A stretch of 9,477 nucleotides of DNA from an uncultured Rubrobacteraceae bacterium. GTDB lineage: Bacteria; Actinomycetota; Rubrobacteria; Rubrobacterales; Rubrobacteraceae. The notes under the pieces are model-generated. The model did no database searches. It saw only the letters and a list, made by a program, of their open reading frames with translations, and was not told the DNA's origin. Positions 1-6,100 of the stretch are shown here, in pieces. Position 1 is the stretch's first letter; each line of letters opens with the position of its first letter. The translations under genes and the position numbers were made by a program. The stretch covers positions 1-9,477 of the forward strand of contig CADCUW010000651.1 in the NCBI GenBank assembly GCA_902805985.1. Reading direction: 5' to 3'.

Positions 1-289
1 CGGGACCGTCGTCATCGGCGGCGACACCGCCACCACCTGCCCCTCGTTCGCTTCGTTCCTCGAGACGGGGTACTTCGAGTCGGGGGACACCTCCGCCGGG
101 GCCCGGCGAGTGCTGGAGCGGTGCGTGGAGGCCGGCCTCTTGGACCGCGAGCTCGCGGCCTCGGCGGCTGGCGGGGAGGACGGAGGGTTGCCCGACACCG
201 GCGGCCCCGACCTTCCGGCCCTGCTGGCCGTCCTGGGCGTCCTGGCGCTGGCGGGCGGACTTCTCTCGCGCAGCATCGCCAGGGAGTAG
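1..289 (+). CDS. C-terminal part of an LPxTG (LPDTG) cell-wall-anchored surface protein, 5' truncated
   Basis: The reading frame is open from base 2 to a TAG at 287-289, giving 95 residues of a protein that starts before the window. The last third is a textbook sortase sorting signal: LPDTG (bases 188-202), then a hydrophobic stretch rich in Leu, Ala, Val and Gly, then a short charged tail ending RSIARE. In this family, sortase cleaves between Thr and Gly and links the protein to the cell wall, so it is expected to be displayed outside the cell. The preceding part (TCPSFASFLETGYFESGD, then an amphipathic segment with VLERCVEAGLLD) matches no domain I can name, and the function of the exposed part is unknown. 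Repeat copy 1 begins 5 bases after the stop, and the next gene converges from the other strand. Confidence 0.82.
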   Translation, partial: GTVVIGGDTATTCPSFASFLETGYFESGDTSAGARRVLERCVEAGLLDRELAASAAGGEDGGLPDTGGPDLPALLAVLGVLALAGGLLSRSIARE

Positions 290-294
290 GCCGC

Positions 295-341
295 CGAACT
301 TCTCAGAACACTCCTTCCACGCACTCGGGTGAATAAGGAGT
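295..341 (+). repeat. Outer intergenic repeat, copy 1 (empty, short form)
   Basis: This copy holds a single half-unit (cgaacttctcagaacac), the insertion point CTTCC, and the conserved right end acgcactcgggtgaata. It matches copy 4 (8758-8827) closely over the right half but lacks the second half-unit found in the other three copies. TCC at 316-318 occurs once, where copies 2 and 3 carry a 140-bp core bounded by TCC on both sides, so this is an unoccupied site. It lies between the converging LPDTG and sulfotransferase genes. Confidence 0.75.
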
Positions 342-365
342 AGGGCCCGTAAGAACCCCTTATCC

Positions 366-1127
366 CTACCTTCTGAGAGTACCCCTCCTGAGCAACGCGA
401 GAGCGGGGATGCCCACTATGAGCGCCAGGGCGGCGGGCACGGCCACGGAGAGGGTGCGGACCATCAGTATCAGGCGCCGTATCTCCGCCGCGTCGTTGAG
501 GTGCGGGAAGGGCTTGTCCGGCACTTCTACGCCGAGGAACTCGCACAGCGGTCCCCAGCCTTGCTTTACCTCGTAGACCAGCAGCTGCTCCTGAGGGACG
601 CGCCGTTGGACCTCCTCGTTGTGTCGGTTGAAGACTTCTATGGCGTGGTCTTTGTCCTCGAACCTTCCCCCGAAGGTGCCTTGCCAGATGATCTCCTCGG
701 CCATCGGGCCCTGGCCGGTCTTGAAGCGGCCGAATACCAATCGGGAGAGGAGTGCGAAGCCCAGGCGGGAGAAGGGAGAGCCGGTGGCAATCTTGCCTAT
801 CTTGTAGATGGTGTTGCGGGTGCTCTCGTACCACCGCTCGGGGTCGCGCACGCTCAGGATCACCTTGGCGTCCGGGGTTCTCTCCATGAGCTCCTCGTAG
901 AACGTGCAGGCCGGCCAGTCCACGGTCGCCTCGTAGGGGCTCAGGACGCCGTCCCAGTCCGCGGGCTCTCCACGCCACGCGGCCTCCCAAAAGCCCGCGT
1001 GCCCCGAGTTTTTGAAGACCTCGAACATGTGGTAGCAGGGGCCGAAGCCGAGCTCCCCGAGGGCGCTCTGCAGCGACGCCGTGCCGGTCCTACCCAAGCC
1101 AGCCCCTATAACCTTCACCTGAGACAC
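366..1127 (-). CDS. Sulfotransferase family protein (Sulfotransfer_4-like) with C-terminal membrane helix
   Basis: This 253-residue protein looks like a PAPS-dependent sulfotransferase, which would move a sulfuryl group from PAPS to an acceptor; the acceptor cannot be told from sequence. The N-terminal loop GAGLGRTGTAS (about residues 8-18) is the 5'-phosphosulfate-binding P-loop variant. VILSVRDPERWYESTRNT (about 89-106) contains the Arg and Ser expected to hold the 3'-phosphate. LGFGPCYHM after the first helix is typical of the Sulfotransfer_4 group, whose members are sometimes mislabelled as P-loop NTPases or NAD-dependent enzymes. Residues about 222-246 form one hydrophobic helix followed by an Arg-rich tail, suggesting a tail-anchored enzyme with its catalytic domain on the cytoplasmic side. 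The start is GTG; AAGAGG (1135-1140 on the complementary strand) sits 7 nt upstream and decides it. The gene is convergent with the LPDTG gene and separated from the HD-GYP gene by a 370-bp repeat-bearing gap. Confidence 0.88.
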   Translation of the reverse strand: MSQVKVIGAGLGRTGTASLQSALGELGFGPCYHMFEVFKNSGHAGFWEAAWRGEPADWDGVLSPYEATVDWPACTFYEELMERTPDAKVILSVRDPERWYESTRNTIYKIGKIATGSPFSRLGFALLSRLVFGRFKTGQGPMAEEIIWQGTFGGRFEDKDHAIEVFNRHNEEVQRRVPQEQLLVYEVKQGWGPLCEFLGVEVPDKPFPHLNDAAEIRRLILMVRTLSVAVPAALALIVGIPALALLRRGTLRR

Positions 1128-1251
1128 CTGAGAACCTCTTCCCTAGAGAAGCGAGCCCGAGAGTATGAGCTTGTAGCATAGTCCGACGGAAGGCAGGGCG
1201 TATCCCCTAGATGGGGTATCTTTGGTGTTGCTTGATCGTTGCTTGGGGTAG

Positions 1252-1464
1252 CGAACTTCCGAGAACCCGATATAGGCGAAGTTACGAGAATTAACCTTCC
1301 GAGACTGTCTGGAAACTCGGAATGAAGCTCGAATCGAAGCTCCGAGGGCCGCCAGGGGGACGAGGGACCCCGGATTCTGCCCCTTTTCGCTGCCAAAGAC
1401 CCGCCTTTGAGAAGCCTTCGGGCATTTTCCAGACAGTCTCTCCACGCAATCGGGTGAATAGGGG
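1252..1464 (+). repeat. Outer intergenic repeat, copy 2 (occupied by a 140-bp core)
   Basis: The left part is two half-units (cgaacttccgagaaccc, then gcgaagttacgagaatta) ending in CCTTCC at 1295-1300. The right part (tccacgcaatcgggtgaata, 1441-1460) continues the outer repeat. Between them lies the 140-bp core listed separately. Compared with the empty copies, the only extra material is the core plus one additional TCC. The repeat fills most of the 1128-1496 gap. The rest of the gap (1141-1250) shows only a direct repeat of gttgcttg (1227-1234 and 1238-1245) and a weak CCCC/GGGG hairpin near 1204-1216; I could not define a convincing promoter there. Confidence 0.8.
1301..1440. mobile_element. 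140-bp MITE-like core A with terminal inverted repeats
   Basis: The element starts GAGACTGTCTGGAAA and ends with the exact reverse complement, TTTCCAGACAGTCTC, giving 15-bp perfect terminal inverted repeats. TCC directly flanks both ends (1298-1300 and 1441-1443), while the empty outer repeats have a single TCC at this point, so this looks like a 3-bp target duplication. It is too short to encode a transposase and I see no credible gene in it. If mobile, it must have been moved in trans. Its interior aligns to the reverse complement of core B (2854-2993). Confidence 0.75.
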
Positions 1465-1496
1465 ACCCCGGGGGACGTGCTTTCGGTCGGCGCATC

Positions 1497-2621
1497 TCAC
1501 TCGCGGCCTTGCCCAACCACCCCCACGAACGCCTCCACGGTGCGCGGACAGAACTGCGAGCCGGCGTTGTTCTCGAGCTCCCTCAGCGCCGCCTCGGCCC
1601 CCATCGCCCTGCGGTAGGGGCGGTCGCTCGTCATCGCGTGGAAGGCGTCGCAAACGAAGACGATGCGGCTCGCGACCGGTATGCCCTCGCCCGAGAGCCC
1701 GTCGGGGTAGCCCCCTCCGTCCCACCTCTCGTGCTCGGCCCTGATCGCCGGCGCCAGGTGCGAGAGCCCCTCGGTGGAGGCGACTATCTCCTCGCCTATC
1801 ACCGAGTGCATCCGCATGACCTCCCGCTCCGCCTCGTTGAGCGGCCCCGGCTTGCTCAAGATCGCGTCGCCCACGCCGATCTTGCCTATGTCGTGCAGCA
1901 GGGCCACCTGCTCGACCTCGGCCACCTTCTCCTCCGAGAGCCCCATCCTGCGCGCCACGGCCGCCGCCTGCCCGACGAGGGCCCGGGAGTGGTCGCCCGT
2001 GTAGCCGTCGCGGGCGACCAGCGCCGCCAGCAGCGCCCCCACGCCCGTGGCCCTGACCTCCAGGCGCCTCCTCTCGGCCTCCAGCTCCTCGCGCTCGATC
2101 TGGTCGGCCACCAGGCGGGCGAGGACCTCCACGAACCTCGCGTCGCGCTCTTGCAGGCGCGGCTCCGGGGAGTGGCTCAGGCAGCACAGGGTGCCGTAGA
2201 CGCGCCCGTCGGAGAACAGCAGCGGTACGCCCACGTAGGAGCCGATGCCGGCCTCGCGGGTGACCTCGAGGCCACTCACACGCCCGTCGCTCCCGGCGTC
2301 GGGGACCACGTTCGGGAGGGTGCCCTCCACCACCCGCTTGCAGAAGGTGCCCTCCAGCGGGACGCCCCCGCCCTCCCGCAACCCGAAGGACCCCGCATCG
2401 CCCTCCAGGGCGCGGAACTCCATCCGGTCGTCTGCGAACTTCGAGACGAAGGCGACGTCCATGCCCAAGGCCTCCCTGGCCAGCGCCATCGTGCGCTCGA
2501 CGGAGCCGGCGGCGCGGCCGGAGGCGAGGTCGGCCAGACCCTCCAGCCTGCCGGCCTCGCTCGCTCGGTCGGTCCGCCCGTATGCGGGGGAGGGCGGTGC
2601 CCCGTTGCTATTGGGTTGCAT
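1497..2621 (-). CDS. GAF plus HD-GYP domain protein, probable cyclic-di-GMP phosphodiesterase
   Basis: This 374-residue cytoplasmic protein should hydrolyse c-di-GMP. An N-terminal GAF domain (about 40-180, with GVPLLFSDGRVYGTLCCLS) is followed by a short coiled linker and a complete HD-GYP domain (about 195-365). The expected metal ligands and motif are visible: H211 in YTGDHSRA, the HD pair H243-D244 in LLHDIGKIG, H272, H297 and the GYP signature in HERWDGGGYPDGL (about 297-309), and D325 in VCDAFHAM. No receiver domain is present, so the GAF domain is the likely signal input. I chose the internal ATG at 2619-2621 because AAGGAG lies 6 nt upstream (2628-2633, complementary strand). The frame stays open to 2789, but that extension would translate the riboswitch and looks spurious. 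A c-di-GMP-I riboswitch ends directly at the ribosome binding site, so the product's own substrate probably controls its synthesis. Confidence 0.93.
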   Translation of the reverse strand: MQPNSNGAPPSPAYGRTDRASEAGRLEGLADLASGRAAGSVERTMALAREALGMDVAFVSKFADDRMEFRALEGDAGSFGLREGGGVPLEGTFCKRVVEGTLPNVVPDAGSDGRVSGLEVTREAGIGSYVGVPLLFSDGRVYGTLCCLSHSPEPRLQERDARFVEVLARLVADQIEREELEAERRRLEVRATGVGALLAALVARDGYTGDHSRALVGQAAAVARRMGLSEEKVAEVEQVALLHDIGKIGVGDAILSKPGPLNEAEREVMRMHSVIGEEIVASTEGLSHLAPAIRAEHERWDGGGYPDGLSGEGIPVASRIVFVCDAFHAMTSDRPYRRAMGAEAALRELENNAGSQFCPRTVEAFVGVVGQGRE

Positions 2622-2627
2622 GGGTTT

Positions 2628-2633
2628 CTCCTT
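2628..2633 (-). promoter_or_regulatory. Ribosome binding site fixing the HD-GYP start
   Basis: The complementary strand reads AAGGAG here, then AAACCC, then ATG. It is the best Shine-Dalgarno match in the leader and directly abuts the 3' end of the c-di-GMP aptamer. Folding of the aptamer's closing helix could therefore change its accessibility. That regulatory consequence is inference. Confidence 0.8.
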
Positions 2634-2716
2634 CGGCGACCCGGCCACCTCTGTCGGGCAGAGGTCCGTCGGCTTTGCGCCCCCGCCTCGCGGCGAGTTT
2701 GCCCTTCTCGTGGATC
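2634..2716 (-). ncRNA. Cyclic-di-GMP-I (GEMM-I) riboswitch upstream of the HD-GYP gene
   Basis: Read on the minus strand, this leader has the GEMM-I landmarks in order: AGGGCAAAC, a short stem CGCC-GCGA-GGCG capped by a GNRA tetraloop, GGGGCGCAAAGCC, a second hairpin with a 6-bp stem (ACCTCT/AGAGGT), and GTGGCCGGGTCGCCG. This matches the known Vc2-type aptamer in the strictly conserved GGCAAAC and CGCAAAGCC segments. The position equivalent to Vc2 G20 is G (base 2703, complementary strand), which predicts c-di-GMP rather than cGAMP binding. The aptamer runs straight into the AAGGAG of the downstream gene, which suggests translational control. The 5' and 3' limits are approximate, and whether the ligand turns expression on or off is unknown. 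Confidence 0.9.
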
Positions 2717-2804
2717 TATTGCACCGTACCAAGACCCACCCGACCCGTGCAGTGTCCTCTACTACGCGGGTTCGGCCGGCACGGATCATCCCGGTGTGCC
2801 ACCA

Positions 2805-3014
2805 CGTACTTCGCAGAACCTCCTCAACCCGAAGTTCCGAGAATTGCCCTTCCGAAACCGTCTGAAAAATGCCCGAAGGTTTCTTAACGGTGGGTTCTTG
2901 GCAGCAAGAAGTGGCAGAATCCGGGGTCCTTTGTACCCTTCCGGCGGCCTTCGAAGCCTCGATCCGAGCCCCTCCGATTTTCCAGACAGTCTCTCTACGA
3001 GGTTGAGTGAATAA
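2805..3014 (+). repeat. Outer intergenic repeat, copy 3 (occupied by a 140-bp core)
   Basis: The left part carries two half-units (cgtacttcgcagaacc, then cgaagttccgagaatt) ending in CCTTCC at 2848-2853. The right part is tctacgaggttgagtgaata (2994-3013), the most diverged right end of the four copies. The outer sequence has the same orientation as copies 1, 2 and 4. It lies between the two diverging riboswitch leaders, just upstream of the likely kinase promoter. Confidence 0.75.
2854..2993. mobile_element. 140-bp MITE-like core B, inverted relative to core A
   Basis: The length is exactly 140 bp, as in core A. The right end is TTTTCCAGACAGTCTC; the left end GAAACCGTCTGAAAAA is a degenerate inverted copy with three differences from the consensus. 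The reverse complement of this segment aligns to core A along its full length, including an identical block GGACCCCGGATTCTGCC and CCTTCGGGCATTTT, with a small compensating indel near one third. TCC (2851-2853) and TCT (2994-2996) flank it, consistent with a decayed 3-bp duplication. No coding capacity is apparent. Confidence 0.75.
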
Positions 3015-3019
3015 ACACG

Positions 3020-3047
3020 GTTCCTAGCGCCGAACACTTGCTATAGT
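3020..3047 (+). promoter_or_regulatory. Candidate sigma-70-type promoter for the kinase transcript
   Basis: TATAGT at 3042-3047 is a good -10 hexamer (5 of 6 to TATAAT). The sequence one spacer upstream (GTTCCT near 3020-3025) is a poor -35. Transcription from it would begin about 3053-3055, which is where the riboswitch begins. That coincidence is the main support. Confidence 0.45.
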
Positions 3048-3054
3048 TTGCTCT

Positions 3055-3140
3055 GCTGGTTCTGGAAAAAGGCAAACCCGCCGCGAGGCGGGGGCGCAAA
3101 GCCGCGGGCCTCTTACGAGGTGGCCGAGCTGCCACTACAG
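3055..3140 (+). ncRNA. Cyclic-di-GMP-I (GEMM-I) riboswitch upstream of the hybrid histidine kinase
   Basis: The plus strand carries AAGGCAAAC (3069-3077), the stem CCGCC-GCGA-GGCGG with a GNRA loop, GGGGCGCAAAGCC (3091-3103), a second hairpin CCTC-TTAC-GAGG (3110-3120), and GTGGCCGAGCTGCC (3120-3133). These are the ordered, conserved parts of the GEMM-I aptamer. The position equivalent to Vc2 G20 is G3071, predicting c-di-GMP as ligand. The segment from the first stem through CGCAAAGCCG is identical over 26 nt to the riboswitch of the divergent HD-GYP gene. The leader continues 55 nt to the TTG start of the kinase, where a possible expression platform is seen. The boundaries are approximate. 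Confidence 0.9.
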
Positions 3141-3157
3141 TGTACCGGTTTAGGCGT

Positions 3158-3188
3158 CCCTTTCTCCGTCGAAATGTGAAGGAAGGGG
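3158..3188 (+). promoter_or_regulatory. Possible expression platform: hairpin that masks the kinase Shine-Dalgarno
   Basis: CCCTTTC (3158-3164) can pair with GAAGGGG (3182-3188) through 7 pairs including one G-U, with a 17-nt loop. The 3' arm is the kinase's purine-rich ribosome binding site, 7 nt before the TTG. Located after the aptamer, it could be the element by which c-di-GMP binding changes translation. Seen by eye only; the alternative pairing with the aptamer was not resolved. Confidence 0.4.
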
Positions 3189-3195
3189 CTCAGGC

Positions 3196-6100
3196 TTGGT
3201 CGGAAAAAGCAGGCGGTCGATCAAAACGACGAGCCTACCCGTCGTTTGTCTGGTATTGGGGGTCGCGGCGACGGGTGTGTACTTTCTGTTGTCCGGGGCT
3301 GCCCAAGATACCCTGTACGACCTTTTCGGTGCGTGTTCGGTGGCGGCGATCCTGATCGGCGTGCTCTTGTACCGCCCGAGGCAGGCCCTGCCATGGCACA
3401 TCCTCGTCCTCGGCCAGGCCACCTTTGTCTGCGGCGACGTAACCTACAACGTGTACGAGAACGTGCTGGGGATCCCGGCCCCGTACCCGTCTCTTGCCGA
3501 CGCGTTCTACCTCGTTAGTTACCCGACCATCGCCGCCGGGCTGGTCCTATTGGTCCGGGGTGCCGCCCCGGGGCGGGATCGGGGGGCGACGATCGACGCG
3601 ACGATCGTCGCCACGGGCGTGGGGCTGCTCTCGTGGGTGTTCCTGATGAACCCGTACGTCGACGACAGAACCATCCCGTTGTTCCCGACCCTTGTGGCGA
3701 TCGCCTACCCGCTCATGGGCGTGCTCTGGGTCGCCCTGGCGGCGCGGCTCCTCTTCGCCTCCGCTACGCGACCGACCGCCTACTACCTCCTCCTTGCGGC
3801 CGTCGTGCTCCACCCGGTAACCGACGCCGTCTACGGCTGGCTGGTGCTGGCGGGGACGTACCGGAGCGGCCTGCCGTTGGACGCCGGTTGGCTGCTGTAC
3901 TACACGTGCTTCGGGGCGGCCGCGCTGCACCCCTCGATGCGCGAGCTGTCCCAACCCACGCCCGAGGGCGAAACCGGGTTCTCCTTCTGGCGCCTGGCGC
4001 TTCTTACCGCGGCAGCGCTGATGGCGCCGGGAGTGCTCGCCATCCAGGCGGCGCGGGGCGAGCGCATCGACGTGCCCGTGATCGTCGGTGGCTCGGTGGT
4101 CCTGTTCGTGCTGGTCCTAGCCCGCATGGTCAGCCTGCTCCAAGTGAACGAGCGGGCGACCGCGCGCGAGAGGGCGCTCAGGGAGGCCGGCTCCAAGCTC
4201 GTGTCCGCCGTGAGCCGGGAGGACATCTACGGTGCGGCCTTGGACGCCACCGTGGGACTCACGAAGGATGGGCCGGGGGTAGAGGCGTGCGTAGCCGCGG
4301 GTCCGGGCGAGGGGATGGCGCTGGTAGCAACTACCTTCGGCGCTCCCCCGCGAGGCGCGCGTGCCCGCTCGAACCTGCGCGAGCTACCCGACCACCTTCG
4401 CGCGGATCTCCTCGCCCTGCGGACCGTCGAGGCCACCGGCGCCGACGCCGCCCGGCTCAGGGAAGTCTTCGGGCTCCCTCCGGGGGACGGAACGGTCTTC
4501 GCTCGCCCGCTGGTCGTTAATGAAGAGCTCGGAGGCGCGCTGGTGGCGGCCTCGGGCGAAGGCTTCTCGGACGAGTTCAGGGCCGGAGTCGAGGCCCTCG
4601 ACTCCCAGGTCGCGCTCGCACTGCAGAGCGTCGCGCTCGGCGAGGACCTGTACCGCCGCAGGGGCCAGGAGCGATTCGCCGCCTTGGTGCGCCACGCCTC
4701 CGACGTCATAACCATAATCGACGGCAACGGCGCCATCGTCTACGCGAGCCCGTCCGCCGAGAGCGTGCTGGGCCACGATCCGGAAGAGCTGCAGGGGACC
4801 AACGCCTTCGATCACGTCCATCCCGAAGACCTGGAGCGTTTGTCCGGCGAGTTCGCCAGACTCCTCTCCGAAGGGGGCTTGAGCCCGACGCTGGAGTTTC
4901 GGTTCAAACATGCCGACGGCACCTGGCGCCACCTCGAAGCCACCGGCAACAGCCTGCTCGAGGACCCCGCCGTCGGCGGAATCGTCGTCAACTCCCGCGA
5001 CGTCACCGAGCGCAAACGGACGGAAGAGGCCCTGCTCGAAAGCGAGGCGCGCAACCGCGCCGTGGTGGAGACGGCGACGGACGCGATCATCACCATGGCC
5101 CAGGACGGGATCGTACGCTCGTTCAACCCCGCAGCGGAGCGCATCTTCGGTTACCGGCCGCGAGAGATCGTCGGGCGGCCGCTGCGCGTCCTGATGCCTG
5201 GACGGTTCCGGGACGCGCACGAGGCCGGCTTGCGCCACCACCTGCAGACGGGCGAGCGGCGCGTGATCGGCAAGCGCGCCGTCGAGCTGGCGGGGCTGCG
5301 CAAGGGCGGTGAGGAGTTCCCGTTGGAGCTCTCCCTCGGGAACACCGGGGAGGGGGAGGACCTGCTGTTTACCGGCATCATCCGCGACATCACCGAGCGC
5401 AAAAAGACCGAGAAAGCCCTTAGGGAGAGCGAGGAACGTTACCGGCTGGTGGCCCGGGCGACCAACGAGGCGATCTGGGACAACCACCTTACGACCGGCA
5501 AACAGAGTTGGAACGGCGCCATCGGAGCCATGTTCGGATACGGACCGGAGGAGATCGACGAATACGGCTCCTGGTGGGAGGAGCGCATACACCCGGAGGA
5601 TAAGGATAGGGTCCTTCTCGGTCTCGACGCGCTCTTCGAGGGCCGTGGGGAGACGTGGACAGAGGAGTACCGCTTTCTTCGCAAGGACGGCTCCTACCTG
5701 ACGGTCGTGGACCGAGGCTACCTGCTACGCGACGTTTCGTCGGGCGAGCCGGTACGCATGATCGGGTCGATGATGGACATAACCGAGCGCAAGGAGGCCG
5801 AAGAGCGGCTGCGGCAGGCCGAGGAGAGGTACCGCGCACTCGTCGAGCGGATGCCGGCGGTCACGTACATGCAGGAGATCGGGGCCTCTGACTCCGCGAT
5901 GTACATGAGCCCCCAGATAGAGGCCCTGACGGGCTACTCCCTCGAGGATTGCAAGCACCCGGATCTCAGGTGGCGCATGGTGCATCCCGACGACCGCGAG
6001 CGTGGGCGAGCCGAGGACGAGCGAACCGACGAGCCGGGCGAGGTCTTCGTGACAGAGTACCGTATCGTACGCCGCGACGGGCGGATAGTCTGGGTGCGCA

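Noticed and set aside
1162..1204. Possible promoter for the sulfotransferase (CATACT or TATGCT as -10 on the minus strand)
   Set aside because: No acceptable -35 at 16-18 bp spacing could be found for either hexamer.
1204..1216. CCCC-TAGAT-GGGG hairpin in the sulfotransferase leader
   Set aside because: Four strong pairs with imperfect flanks are too little to call an operator or terminator.
1461..1477. GGGGACCCCGGGGG as terminator after the HD-GYP gene
   Set aside because: The palindromes are very short and overlapping, and there is no T-run; it could equally be random GC-rich sequence.
1115..1516. Short minus-strand frames across the gap between sulfotransferase and HD-GYP
   Set aside because: They translate the repeat and its 140-bp core, have no ribosome binding site or recognisable motif, and overlap neighbouring genes.
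2723..2752. Possible minus-strand promoter for the HD-GYP riboswitch transcript (TACGGT as -10)
   Set aside because: Only the position fits; the hexamers match the consensus poorly.
1497..3014. Long plus-strand frames opposite the HD-GYP gene
   Set aside because: They are compositional shadows of the GC-rich minus-strand gene, have Arg/Pro/Ala-rich low-complexity translations, and the minus-strand frame has complete domain motifs.
1252..3014. CRISPR array
   Set aside because: The repeats are few, irregularly spaced, long and nested, with no short unique spacers and no cas genes.
2786..3037. 83-codon minus-strand frame across repeat copy 3
   Set aside because: It lies entirely within the repeat, and its translation resembles that of the repeat copy near 1300, so the similarity is nucleotide-level rather than evidence for a gene.
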